Assembly: GCA_964600075.1 (NCBI GenBank)
Contig: CAZRIE010000102.1
Coordinates: 1-15,147, forward strand
Direction of reading: 5' to 3'
Length of the DNA stretch: 15,147 nt
Source: CAZRIE01 sp964600075
GTDB taxonomy: Bacteria; Bacteroidota; Bacteroidia; Flavobacteriales; Flavobacteriaceae
Within the stretch, counting starts at the first letter, position 1. Every line of letters starts with the position of its first letter. The notes under the pieces are model-generated. The model saw nothing but the letters and a program-made list of their open reading frames with translations. It did not search any database and had not been told where the DNA came from. Of the stretch, positions 1 through 7,760 are shown one piece after another. Position numbers and translations under genes: made by a program.

Positions 1-55
1 TTAAGGGTTAAGGGTTAAGGGTTAAGGGTTAAGGGTTAAGGGTTAAGGGTTAAGG
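1..55. repeat. Tandem heptanucleotide array (TTAAGGG)n
   Basis: Seven perfect copies of TTAAGGG followed by TTAAGG, starting at the first base of the window, so the true length is unknown. It lies in the non-coding stretch downstream of pyruvate carboxylase. The plus strand has seven GGG runs separated by four-base TTAA loops, a pattern that could in principle fold as a G-quadruplex (inference). A unit of seven is not a multiple of three, so copy-number change would shift frame if the array reached into a gene. No gene is visible on this side of the array. It resembles but is not identical to plant-type telomere repeats. Confidence 0.95.
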
Positions 56-80
56 AAAAAACACTTTTAACCTTGAACAC

Positions 81-97
81 AAACTACGAAGTAGTTT
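81..97. other. Small perfect hairpin downstream of pyc
   Basis: AAACTAC (81-87) and GTAGTTT (91-97) are perfectly complementary around a three-base GAA loop. It sits 72 bases past the stop codon of the minus-strand pyruvate carboxylase gene. It is not followed directly by a T-run on the minus strand, so it is a poor intrinsic terminator. It could still protect an mRNA 3' end. The fold is seen directly; a function is not. Confidence 0.4.
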
Positions 98-145
98 TGA
101 ATTGTGATGCCTACTACAACTTTCAACTATTTACTTATCTTGATT

Positions 146-161
146 TTTGAATTTGAATTTG
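146..161. repeat. Short TTTGAA tandem repeat
   Basis: Two full TTTGAA units plus TTTG lie immediately before the 3' end of pyc. The unit is related in sequence to the ACTTGA repeat upstream of coaD (7761-7784). With so few copies it may be chance in AT-rich DNA. Confidence 0.4.
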
Positions 162-168
162 CACCTCT

Positions 169-3100
169 TTATTTCAACACCAACACCAAGTCATCGGAAT
201 TTACCAACGAGCCTCCCTCTAATTGAATTTCATCTACCATTCCTTCGGCCGTCGCGGTGACCGTAGTTTCCATTTTCATCGCCTCTATGATAAACAAGGG
301 CTGGTTCCGTTTAACCTGCTGCCCTTTTTTCACCAGAACGTTTGAAAGTAAACCCTGTAAAGGAGCACCAATCTGTTTGTCATTATCGACTTCGGCCTTT
401 ACGTTTTCTATTTTTTCAACTTTGACGGACCTATCTTTAATAATTACATTTCTAAGCTGCCCATTGATCTTGAAAAAAATACTCACATTACCAGCATCGT
501 CAGCTGCACCTTTGAGCATCAACGAAATCAGTACGTTTTTACCTTTATCCAATTCGACCATGATTTCTTCCCCTACATCCATTCCATAAAAGAAATTCTT
601 TGTAGGAATATTGACGACATTCCCAAATTTCACGTGGTTGTTATAGGCTTCCATAAATACCTTCGGATAAAGTTTGTACGATAAGAGATCGGTCATTTCG
701 AGCTCACGGCCCATTCCCTTTTTAAATTTTCTTTTAAAGGATTTGAAATCCTTATCAAAATCAATAGGCTCTAAATGGGCATTAGGCCTGTTGGTGTAGG
801 GTTTTTCATTCTTAAGAATTATTTTCTGTAATTTTTTTGGAAAACCCCCAACAGGTTGCCCCAGATCACCTCTAAAAAAACTCTTTACTGATTCCGGAAA
901 AGAAATTTCTTCCCCTTTTTCCATTACGTCTTCAACGCTAAGGCTATTGCTAATCATATACTGGGCCATATCGCCGACCACCTTCGAACTCGGTGTGACT
1001 TTTATAATATCGCCGAACATTTGGTTGACCTTACCGTACATTTTGGTCACTTCGGGAAACTTGTCTTCCAAGCCTAAAGCAATGGCCTGACCTTTCAAAT
1101 TAGAATACTGACCCCCGGGTATTTCATGGTCGTAGACCTCGCCCGTACCCGATTTCAAACCTGATTCAAAGGTGTAATAGTAGTTACGAACCGTTTCCCA
1201 ATAGTTAGAATATTCAGCCAGTTTTTCGGTATCCATAGAATTTTCCCGTTTATGGAAACGCAGCATTTCGAGTACCGAATTAAAGTTTGGTTGCGAGGTA
1301 AGACCAGACAATCCACCCAGTGCTACATCGACTACATCTACTCCGGCCTCGACCGCTTTCATATAAGTTGCCGTCTGAACAGATGAAGTATCATGGGTAT
1401 GTAAATGAATAGGGATATCAATTTCCGACTTCAAGGCCTTTATCAGTTCATATGCGGCATTCGGTTTCAATAGCCCCGCCATATCCTTTACGCCCAGAAT
1501 ATGGGCCCCGGCATTTTCGATATCCTTCGCCAGCTGTACATAGTATTTTAGGTCATATTTTGTTTTTGAAGGGTCTAGAATATCCCCGGTATAACAAATC
1601 GAACCTTCTGCGAGGCCACCCGTATTTTTCCTTACATACTCGATGCAGGGTGCTATGGATTTCATCCAGTTGAGGGAATCAAAGATTCGGAACACATCAA
1701 CACCCGTATTCCACGATTCTTCCACAAATTTTTCGATCAGATTATCAGGATAGGCGGTATAACCAACACCGTTCGAACCTCGAATCAACATCTGCAGCAA
1801 TACATTCGGCATCGCTTTACGTAAAAGTGCTAGACGCTCCCAAGGGTTTTCATGTAAGAACCGAAGACATACATCAAAAGTGGCACCGCCCCAGACTTCC
1901 ATAGAGAAAATTTCAGGATGGTTCTTGGCATAACCCTCAGCAACTTTTAGCATATCAGCTGTTCGCATACGTGTTGCCAAGAGACTTTGGTGCGCATCGC
2001 GCATAGTCGTATCGGTAAAATGCACTTTTTTCTCTTTCTTCAACCACTTCGCAAAATTTTCGGGTCCAAGTTCGGTCAATAGGTCTTTGGTGCCTTTTGG
2101 ATAACCTTCCATTTTTGGGAACGAAGGAACTTTAGGCTTTGAAAAAACGTGTTTAGGATCATAGTTCTTAACATCGAGGTTTCCGTTTACTATGGTCTCC
2201 CCAATAAACTCAATCAATTTATTGGCACGGTTTCGTGGTTCTATAAACTCGAAAAGCTTGGGCTCGCTATTGATAAAATTGACGGTCACCTTACCTTCGC
2301 GAAAGGTCGGGTGTACCAAGATATTATCTAGAAATGCCATATTAGTATTCACGCCACGAATTCGGAACTCTGCCAATGCCCTGCGCATTTTTCTGCAACA
2401 ACCATCCAATGTACGGCTGTGGGCCGAAACCTTGACGAGCATAGAATCAAAAAACGGGGAAATAGCAACCCCCTGATAAATACTTCCGGCATCTAAACGA
2501 ATTCCAAAACCGGATGCACTTCTATATGTAGTTACTACACCATAATCAGGCTTAAAATCATTTGCCGGATCTTCCGTTGTCACACGACATTGCAATGCAA
2601 CACCGTTCAGCTGAACAGATTCTTGATCGGGAATTTTGATTTGAGTATCGGAAAGCTTGTACCCCCCAGCAATGAAGAGCTGTGTCTTAACCAAGTCAAT
2701 GTTGGTGATCATCTCGGTGACGGTATGCTCGACCTGGATACGAGGGTTTACCTCAATGAAATAGATACTGCCATCGTCATCGACCAAAAACTCGACTGTA
2801 CCTATATTATTATAATTTACTGCCTTACAGATGTCAATGGCATATTTGTAGAGACTGTCTTTGGTTTCTTGGGGTACCCCTATCGATGGAGCGAACTCGA
2901 TTACTTTCTGATAGCGACGCTGTACAGAGCAGTCCCTTTCGTAGAGATGCACAATGTTACCGTGCGTATCCGCAACAATCTGAATTTCGATGTGTTTGGG
3001 GTTCTCCACGAATTTTTCCAAAAAAACCGTATCGTCGCCAAAAGCGTTCAAAGATTCCCGCTTTGCTTCGGGAAATCCTTTTCTAAGTTCATCTTCTGTG

Positions 3101-3621
3101 CGTATAACCCGCATGCCACGACCTCCCCCACCTGATGCCGCTTTCAACATCAGTGGATAACCGACTCGTTTGGCCTCTGAGATGGCCGTTTTTATATCTT
3201 TCAAGTCTTTAGCACTACTTTGGATAATGGGAATATTGTTGGCTACCGCAACTTCTTTAGCCGTAATCTTATCGCCCAAAGCCTTTAGGACGGAAACTTT
3301 AGGCCCGACAAAAATAATATCGTTCTCGGCACATTTTTGTGCAAACTTGGCATTTTCCGATAAAAAGCCGTACCCTGGATGAATGGCATCGACATCGTTG
3401 TCTTTTGCAACTTTTATAATAGCGTCTATATCTAGATACGGTTTTAAGGGTTCGTTGTCTTCCCCGATCTGATAACACTCATCGGCTTTATAGCGATGCA
3501 GTGAATAACGGTCTTCATAGGTATAAACCCCCACTGTGCGTACCCCTATTTCAACACAGGCTCTAAAAATTCGAATGGCAATCTCGCCACGGTTCGCTAC
3601 TAAAACCTTTTCTATTTTCAT
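169..3621 (-). CDS. pyc: Pyruvate carboxylase, single-chain
   Basis: Biotin-dependent carboxylation of pyruvate to oxaloacetate using ATP and bicarbonate, a cytoplasmic anaplerotic and gluconeogenic reaction. The 1150 residues match the usual full length of single-chain Pyc. The biotin carboxylase domain fills roughly residues 1-450, with the ATP-grasp glycine loop GGGGRG at 164-169 and the EVNPRIQVEHT active-site segment at 290-300. The carboxyltransferase domain fills roughly 530-1000, with DTTMRDAHQS from 537, the lysine of VKDM (K712, expected to be carboxylated) and metal-binding HLHTHD at 739-744. The C-terminal biotinyl domain carries EAMKMET, with K1116 as the biotin attachment site. 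All key residues seen are intact. The ATG at 3619-3621 fits the normal N-terminus (KVLVANRGEIAIR). BirA, which would attach the biotin, is encoded at the other end of the window. A promoter candidate lies at 3669-3699. Confidence 0.98.
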   Translation of the reverse strand: MKIEKVLVANRGEIAIRIFRACVEIGVRTVGVYTYEDRYSLHRYKADECYQIGEDNEPLKPYLDIDAIIKVAKDNDVDAIHPGYGFLSENAKFAQKCAENDIIFVGPKVSVLKALGDKITAKEVAVANNIPIIQSSAKDLKDIKTAISEAKRVGYPLMLKAASGGGGRGMRVIRTEDELRKGFPEAKRESLNAFGDDTVFLEKFVENPKHIEIQIVADTHGNIVHLYERDCSVQRRYQKVIEFAPSIGVPQETKDSLYKYAIDICKAVNYNNIGTVEFLVDDDGSIYFIEVNPRIQVEHTVTEMITNIDLVKTQLFIAGGYKLSDTQIKIPDQESVQLNGVALQCRVTTEDPANDFKPDYGVVTTYRSASGFGIRLDAGSIYQGVAISPFFDSMLVKVSAHSRTLDGCCRKMRRALAEFRIRGVNTNMAFLDNILVHPTFREGKVTVNFINSEPKLFEFIEPRNRANKLIEFIGETIVNGNLDVKNYDPKHVFSKPKVPSFPKMEGYPKGTKDLLTELGPENFAKWLKKEKKVHFTDTTMRDAHQSLLATRMRTADMLKVAEGYAKNHPEIFSMEVWGGATFDVCLRFLHENPWERLALLRKAMPNVLLQMLIRGSNGVGYTAYPDNLIEKFVEESWNTGVDVFRIFDSLNWMKSIAPCIEYVRKNTGGLAEGSICYTGDILDPSKTKYDLKYYVQLAKDIENAGAHILGVKDMAGLLKPNAAYELIKALKSEIDIPIHLHTHDTSSVQTATYMKAVEAGVDVVDVALGGLSGLTSQPNFNSVLEMLRFHKRENSMDTEKLAEYSNYWETVRNYYYTFESGLKSGTGEVYDHEIPGGQYSNLKGQAIALGLEDKFPEVTKMYGKVNQMFGDIIKVTPSSKVVGDMAQYMISNSLSVEDVMEKGEEISFPESVKSFFRGDLGQPVGGFPKKLQKIILKNEKPYTNRPNAHLEPIDFDKDFKSFKRKFKKGMGRELEMTDLLSYKLYPKVFMEAYNNHVKFGNVVNIPTKNFFYGMDVGEEIMVELDKGKNVLISLMLKGAADDAGNVSIFFKINGQLRNVIIKDRSVKVEKIENVKAEVDNDKQIGAPLQGLLSNVLVKKGQQVKRNQPLFIIEAMKMETTVTATAEGMVDEIQLEGGSLVNSDDLVLVLK

Positions 3622-3668
3622 TTTCTATACTTTTTAAAAAGAGGATGTTCTTTCAAAACCGATTCAAA

Positions 3669-3699
3669 CAAACTTAACTTTTTTGGGTTAGGATAACAA
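3669..3699 (-). promoter_or_regulatory. Candidate promoter of pyc
   Basis: On the minus strand TTG (3699-3697) is followed after 20 bases by TAAGTTTG (3676-3669). This matches the Bacteroidota housekeeping consensus TTG-N17-23-TAnnTTTG in every fixed position. Transcription would start near 3662-3665, leaving a leader of about 40 bases. A second -7-like box, TATGTTTG (3749-3742), lies further upstream but has no well-spaced TTG. Confidence 0.6.
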
Positions 3700-3814
3700 T
3701 AAGATACCTTCATTAATTAAACGCACTTTGTGTCACTTTGACAAACATAGAGTCCTAGTCAATTTTAAACTTCAGATCTAAATGTTTAATTTCAGGAGAA
3801 CAAATTAAATATAA

Positions 3815-3943
3815 ATGGGAAAAGGAGATAAAAAATCAAGAAGAGGAAAAATAGCAAATCGGTCGTTCGGGGCAAGACGACCTCGAAAAATCAAAAAAAG
3901 ACCTACTGTAGAGGAAAAAATAGGTGTCCGTAAAAAGAAATAA
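3815..3943 (+). CDS. Small ribosomal subunit protein bTHX
   Basis: A 42-residue, extremely basic protein beginning MGKGDKKSRRGKIA and continuing through FGARRPRKIKKRP, ending in RKKK. The MGKGDKK(S/T)RRGKI...RRPRK pattern is the signature of 30S protein THX, known from Thermus and widespread in Bacteroidota as a short protein that binds the head of the small subunit. The gene is easily missed because of its size. A purine-rich AGGAG lies at 3794-3798, 16 bases before the ATG, farther than a usual Shine-Dalgarno; Bacteroidota often do not rely on one. The gene is divergent from pyc and convergent with yaaA. Compared with the shortest family members it carries an extra C-terminal tail of roughly ten residues (TVEEKIGVRKKK). 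Confidence 0.9.
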   Translation: MGKGDKKSRRGKIANRSFGARRPRKIKKRPTVEEKIGVRKKK

Positions 3944-3973
3944 TTAAGGGCTTATGTAAACCTGCCTGTCATT

Positions 3974-4010
3974 GGAAGGGCTCTAGTTACTTTCCGTTCT
4001 TTATTATTTT
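3974..4010 (+). terminator. Possible intrinsic terminator after bTHX
   Basis: GGAAGG (3974-3979) can pair with CTTTCC (3990-3995), including one G-U pair, around a ten-base loop. The T-rich stretch GTTCTTTATTATTTT follows. It sits 30 bases after the bTHX stop and before the convergent yaaA end. The stem is short and the tail is interrupted, so this is tentative. Confidence 0.3.
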
Positions 4011-4031
4011 AAGTCGATTTCGATTACGGGC

Positions 4032-4793
4032 TTACCTAATAAAGACAGGCTCACTTTCCTTTACTGTATGTTCTTCGCTATAGATATAATCATCGTAATC
4101 GAAACCTTTTAGATCTTCTAGGGTTTTGACATTTTTGTCAACGATATATCTTACCATAGAACCCCTTGCCTTTTTGGCAAAAAAGCTGATAACCTTTAAT
4201 TTATCGTTCTTCCAATCTTTAAAAACAGGAGTGATAACCGGAACCTTTAAGGCTTTCGTATCTACAGCCCCAAAATATTCGTTACTCGCTAAATTGATAA
4301 AAAGTTCATTGTCTTCCAATTCTGAATTCAAGTGCTGGGTAATACTTTTTTTCCAAAACTCGTACAAATTCCTTTTTCGGCCCACCTTAAGTTGGGTCCC
4401 CATTTCAAGACGATAGGGTTGCAAAAGGTCGAGCGGTCGAAGTATGCCGTAAAGACCGGACAATATTCGAAGCATGTCTTGAAGTTTTTCCATTTTATGC
4501 GTTGACATCGTATAGGCATCGAGGCCTCGATACACGTCACCACTGAAGGCGTAAATCGCAGGACGTGAATTTTCAAGGGTAAAAGGGACTTCAAATTTTT
4601 GGTTGCGCTCCCAATTAAGTTGAGCCAGATTATCGGAAATTCCCATTAAGGTCGACAAAGCTTTGGGCTTCTTTTTTGCCAAAAGCGTATTAAGTTTTGC
4701 GGCCTCGTCTAAAAAGACCGGTTGCGTTTGCTTAAGTTTGGGATACTCTCTTTCAAAATCTAACGATTTTGCTGGGGAGATTACTATTTTCAT
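4032..4793 (-). CDS. yaaA: Peroxide stress protein YaaA (UPF0246/DUF328)
   Basis: 253 residues, the normal size of the family. Family hallmarks are the N-terminus MKIVISPAKSLDFE, the FSGDVYRGLDA segment near 79-91, the GLYGILRPLDLLQPYRLEMG block near 113-132, NLASNEYF near 167-174, and FFAKKARGSMVRYI near 203-216. In E. coli YaaA is induced by hydrogen peroxide and limits free iron and resulting DNA damage; the biochemical mechanism is only partly understood. That role is carried over from the family. The gene is on the same strand as rluD but 108 bases downstream of it, so co-transcription is uncertain. A TACGTTTA box (minus strand, 4818-4811) is a near match to the -7 consensus, so yaaA may have its own promoter. 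Confidence 0.93.
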   Translation of the reverse strand: MKIVISPAKSLDFEREYPKLKQTQPVFLDEAAKLNTLLAKKKPKALSTLMGISDNLAQLNWERNQKFEVPFTLENSRPAIYAFSGDVYRGLDAYTMSTHKMEKLQDMLRILSGLYGILRPLDLLQPYRLEMGTQLKVGRKRNLYEFWKKSITQHLNSELEDNELFINLASNEYFGAVDTKALKVPVITPVFKDWKNDKLKVISFFAKKARGSMVRYIVDKNVKTLEDLKGFDYDDYIYSEEHTVKESEPVFIR

Positions 4794-4901
4794 GGTTCCT
4801 GTCTATTTGATAAACGTACCGTAAAAATAACGATGATTCTTAAGATAACCTATGCCCTGTTCAAAGAGTTATCGATGTAGGTATTGAAGGAATTTATCAT
4901 T

Positions 4902-5927
4902 TTAATAGCTATGCTTGGTGTAGTGTCGCCACTTTTCGATGCAGTCGGCCATATCTTGGGGGATTTCCGAATTGAACCGCATGGTTTCTCCGGTTACGGG
5001 GTGAACGAAGCCTAAAGTCTTTGCATGCAAAGCCTGTCTTGGCAATATCTTAAAAGCATTGTCTACAAATTGCTTGTATTTCGTAAATGTGGTACCCTTT
5101 AGAATTTTATCGCCACCGTAGCGCTCATCGTTGAAAAGGGTATGGCCGATGTATTTCATATGCACACGAATCTGGTGAGTACGGCCCGTTTCCAATTTAC
5201 AGGAAGTCAAAGTCACATAACCCAGGCGTTCTATAACCGAATAATGCGTAACGGCCTCCTTACCCTCATCACCATCAGGAAAAACCTGCATCTGCAAACG
5301 GTTCTTCGGGTTACGGGCGATATTGCCCTCGACCGTTCCGCTGTCCTCATTCATATTCCCCCACACTAGCGCAACGTATTCACGTTCGGAAGTCTTGTCA
5401 AAAAACTGCTTGGCAAGATGTGTCATAGCCGTTTCCGTTTTGGCAACTACGAGAAGACCAGAAGTATCTTTGTCAATACGATGCACCAATCCCGGGCGTT
5501 CGTTGCTATTTACCGGCAGATCCTTGATATGGTAAAGCAGGGCGTTAATAAGAGTGCCTGAATAATTTCCATGCCCAGGGTGAACCACCATACCCGCAGG
5601 CTTGTTGACAACAAGAAGTACATCATCCTCATAAACAATATCCAAAGGAATATCCTCCGGAACTAGTAAAAACTCATGAGGTGGATGTTTAAATAGCACC
5701 TTTACCTCATCACCCGGTTTTACCTTATAATTTTGTTTAACAATAGAACCGTTGACCCAGATATGACCATTTTTGGCTGACTGCTGAATTTTATTTCGAG
5801 TGGCGTACTCGATAAAGTTCATTAAAAATTTGTCTACCCGTAAAGGTTCTTGACCTTTAGAAGCTACAAAACGATGGTGTTCAAAAAGCTCTTCATCGTT
5901 GGGCTCGATACTATCTTGAGGCTGCAT
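4902..5927 (-). CDS. rluD: Ribosomal large subunit pseudouridine synthase, RluD family
   Basis: Isomerises uridines to pseudouridine in 23S rRNA (RluD of E. coli acts on helix 69). An N-terminal S4 RNA-binding domain spans roughly residues 28-80 (LRVDKFL...QQSAKNGHIWVNG). The catalytic domain has the entry motif NKPAGMVVHPG at 108-118. The RluA-family motif HRIDKDTSG begins at H149, with catalytic D152, and ETGRTHQIRVH lies at 246-256. The protein is 341 residues, slightly longer than E. coli RluD. Part of the excess is an insertion around 271-295, between GGD and the conserved LPRQALHA segment. It starts three bases after the stop of the PASTA gene on the same strand, so the two almost certainly share a transcript. 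Exact target sites cannot be read from sequence. Confidence 0.93.
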   Translation of the reverse strand: MQPQDSIEPNDEELFEHHRFVASKGQEPLRVDKFLMNFIEYATRNKIQQSAKNGHIWVNGSIVKQNYKVKPGDEVKVLFKHPPHEFLLVPEDIPLDIVYEDDVLLVVNKPAGMVVHPGHGNYSGTLINALLYHIKDLPVNSNERPGLVHRIDKDTSGLLVVAKTETAMTHLAKQFFDKTSEREYVALVWGNMNEDSGTVEGNIARNPKNRLQMQVFPDGDEGKEAVTHYSVIERLGYVTLTSCKLETGRTHQIRVHMKYIGHTLFNDERYGGDKILKGTTFTKYKQFVDNAFKILPRQALHAKTLGFVHPVTGETMRFNSEIPQDMADCIEKWRHYTKHSY

Positions 5928-5930
5928 AAA

Positions 5931-6518
5931 TTAATCTGAATCGGCTTGTACCCGTGCTTGACCGGGAATAGTACCATTACCACAGACCAGTTCTATTTTA
6001 GAAGTTTTGGGCAATTTGTCACCAGGTTTGATCTGCTTCCCTTTGTATTTAATATAATATACCATGTCCTTTCCCAATTGGTCGATGTAACTAACGCGCT
6101 GGACATCAAGACCGACCGCACGCAACATCGAGGTAGCATTACGTTGTGTTACCTGTATTATTTTAGGTACTGAAACTTTTTTATACCCTGAAGGATTTAC
6201 CGTAAAATAAATTTTCCGGTTTTCTTTGACCTTGTTTCCGGCAGGAGGATTCTGTTCTATTATCGAAAACCTAGGATAATCAGGATTGAAATTTGCAGAA
6301 TCAAGAACCTCGTAACGAAGCGCTGCGGTCTCAACTGATTTTCGCATATCCGGTACCGACATTTTAGAAAAATCAGGCACCTCTACAAACTCGCCATGAT
6401 TGGTGTTACTGTTCAACCAACGTAGTGCCAAGAAAACCAAAAGCACCGAGACCAAAAGGGCAAGACCCAATTGTATCAGGAATACCTTACTTTTTAAAAA
6501 ATTGAAAAAATTGCGCAT
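5931..6518 (-). CDS. Membrane-anchored protein with two PASTA domains
   Basis: 195 residues. A short basic N-terminus is followed by one hydrophobic segment (about 13-33), then an extracytoplasmic region with two PASTA repeats at about 43-108 and 112-178. Each begins with a VPDF/VPKI motif and ends in a beta strand; the first contains the typical IIEQNPPAGNKVKENRKI. PASTA domains in other bacteria bind muropeptides or scaffold cell-wall proteins. Here they are not fused to a Ser/Thr kinase or a penicillin-binding protein, and no kinase gene is nearby. The gene is divergent from ddl, which makes the D-Ala-D-Ala end of the stem peptide, and precedes rluD in the same operon. A cell-envelope sensing or scaffolding role is an inference. 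The promoter at 6538-6570 overlaps a perfect inverted repeat. Confidence 0.88.
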   Translation of the reverse strand: MRNFFNFLKSKVFLIQLGLALLVSVLLVFLALRWLNSNTNHGEFVEVPDFSKMSVPDMRKSVETAALRYEVLDSANFNPDYPRFSIIEQNPPAGNKVKENRKIYFTVNPSGYKKVSVPKIIQVTQRNATSMLRAVGLDVQRVSYIDQLGKDMVYYIKYKGKQIKPGDKLPKTSKIELVCGNGTIPGQARVQADSD

Positions 6519-6537
6519 AAGGTTATTTTTGACCTGA

Positions 6538-6570
6538 CAAATATAAGTATTGAACTCTTCTTGAGTTCAA
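6538..6570 (-). promoter_or_regulatory. Candidate promoter of the PASTA-rluD operon
   Basis: On the minus strand TTG (6570-6568) is followed after 22 bases by TATATTTG (6545-6538), a full match to the Bacteroidota TTG-N17-23-TAnnTTTG pattern. Transcription would start around 6531-6534, giving a leader of only about 13-16 bases before the ATG at 6518. Confidence 0.65.
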
Positions 6571-6571
6571 T
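6549..6571. promoter_or_regulatory. Perfect 9-bp dyad, candidate operator
   Basis: ATTGAACTC (6549-6557) and GAGTTCAAT (6563-6571) are exact reverse complements around a five-base TTCTT centre. The right arm contains the -33 TTG of the PASTA-rluD promoter and the rest fills most of the spacer, where a dimeric regulator would block RNA polymerase. Operator function is an inference. A hairpin in a transcript coming from elsewhere is an alternative. Confidence 0.55.
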
Positions 6572-6707
6572 GCATTCAAACTATTTAACGGCCAATTACG
6601 AATTGTTTTGCTAACCAATTGTCGCCATCAACAAAAAATAAGCGACAACGGCGAAAATCGAACGCTTTTTTCTTTACTTTGGAACGGCCTAAAAAGCAAA
6701 CGAAACA

Positions 6708-7688
6708 ATGAAGAAAAATATTGCTATCATCATGGGAGGTTATTCAAGCGAATTTGAAATCTCGCTAAATAGCGGAAACGTTGTTCATCGGTATTTAGAT
6801 AAGGATAAGTACAAAACCTATCGTGTTCATGTATTGAAAGAAAAATGGGTCTATGTTGATGATAATGAAGAGGAGCACAACATTAACAGAAATGACTTTT
6901 CAGTTGAAACCGAAAGCGGTAAGCTCGCCTTCGATTGTGTTTTTAATGCTATTCACGGTACCCCGGGCGAAGATGGGCTGATGCAGGCCTATTTTATGTT
7001 GTTAGATATTCCACAGACATCATGCGATTATTACCAATCGGCCCTGACCTTTAACAAGCGTGATCTATTGAGCGTTCTAAAACCCTACGGTATCAAGGCC
7101 GCACCTTCTTTTTATCTCAACCTCGGTGACGAAATCGATACAAACGCCATTGTCTCAAAAGTTGGCTTACCTTGCTTTGTAAAAGCTAATAAAGCAGGGA
7201 GCAGCTTCGGTATTTCAAAGGTCTATAAAAGGGAAAAATTGGAAGCCGCCATAGAAAAAGCTTACAAAGAAGATGACGAAATTATCATCGAAGCCTTTTT
7301 AGATGGCACTGAAGTTTCTGTAGGTGTAATAACCTTTAAAGGCAAGACCAAAGTATTGCCCATTACAGAAATTGTAAGCGAAAACGATTTTTTCGACTAT
7401 GAGGCCAAATATGAAGGTAAATCTCAAGAAATTACTCCCGCCCGTATTTCTAAAGAGCAAGAAAAAACGGTTTCCGAATTGGCCAGACGCGCTTACGAAG
7501 TGCTAAAAATGAAAGGCTATTCCCGTAGTGAGTTCATTTTTAAAGATAATGAGCCCTATATGCTCGAAATGAACACGACACCTGGGCTAACTACCGAGAG
7601 CATACTGCCCCAACAGGCAAAAATTGCCGGTATATCATTGTCAGAATTATTCGGGAGTGCCATCGAGGAAGCATTGAAGAAAAAATAG
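6708..7688 (+). CDS. ddl: D-alanine--D-alanine ligase
   Basis: ATP-dependent joining of two D-alanines for peptidoglycan stem peptides, a cytoplasmic ATP-grasp enzyme. It has 326 residues, slightly longer than the usual ~305. N-terminal IMGGYSSEFEISLNSG corresponds to the GGxSxE...S substrate loop (E15). HGTPGEDG lies at 83-90, the ATP-site KANKAGSSFGIS segment at 159-170, and DYEAKY at 230-235 with the tyrosine typical of D-Ala-D-Ala rather than D-lactate ligases. The metal-site EMNTTPGLT segment lies at 287-295. The other metal-site motif reads SRSEF (272-276), where many Ddl proteins have R-x-D; an Asp-to-Glu change there keeps the charge. The ATG at 6708 fits the conserved N-terminus. coaD follows after 120 bases on the same strand. 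A weak -7-like TTACTTTG lies at 6674-6681. Confidence 0.96.
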   Translation: MKKNIAIIMGGYSSEFEISLNSGNVVHRYLDKDKYKTYRVHVLKEKWVYVDDNEEEHNINRNDFSVETESGKLAFDCVFNAIHGTPGEDGLMQAYFMLLDIPQTSCDYYQSALTFNKRDLLSVLKPYGIKAAPSFYLNLGDEIDTNAIVSKVGLPCFVKANKAGSSFGISKVYKREKLEAAIEKAYKEDDEIIIEAFLDGTEVSVGVITFKGKTKVLPITEIVSENDFFDYEAKYEGKSQEITPARISKEQEKTVSELARRAYEVLKMKGYSRSEFIFKDNEPYMLEMNTTPGLTTESILPQQAKIAGISLSELFGSAIEEALKKK

Positions 7689-7760
7689 GTAACTTTATGG
7701 TTGACACGGTAGACGAAAAAACTAAACTTCTAAACTCATAAACTTTTTTTTGAAATTGAC

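Noticed and set aside
1..55. Telomere or CRISPR interpretation of the TTAAGGG array
   Set aside because: The units are contiguous with no spacers, so it is not CRISPR, and nothing else suggests a linear replicon end; the window edge is simply where the array was cut.
2590..3135. 181-codon open frame on the plus strand inside pyc
   Set aside because: It is entirely antisense to intact pyruvate carboxylase coding sequence and shows no recognisable domain or initiation context.
3630..3641. Palindrome CTTTTTAAAAAG in the pyc leader
   Set aside because: It is a simple A/T run without a loop; such palindromes are common in AT-rich leaders and give no specific functional signal.
3964..4050. Inverted pair GCCTGTC (3964-3970) / GACAGGC (4044-4050)
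   Set aside because: The arms are 73 bases apart, one lies inside the yaaA coding end, and seven-base matches at that distance are expected by chance.
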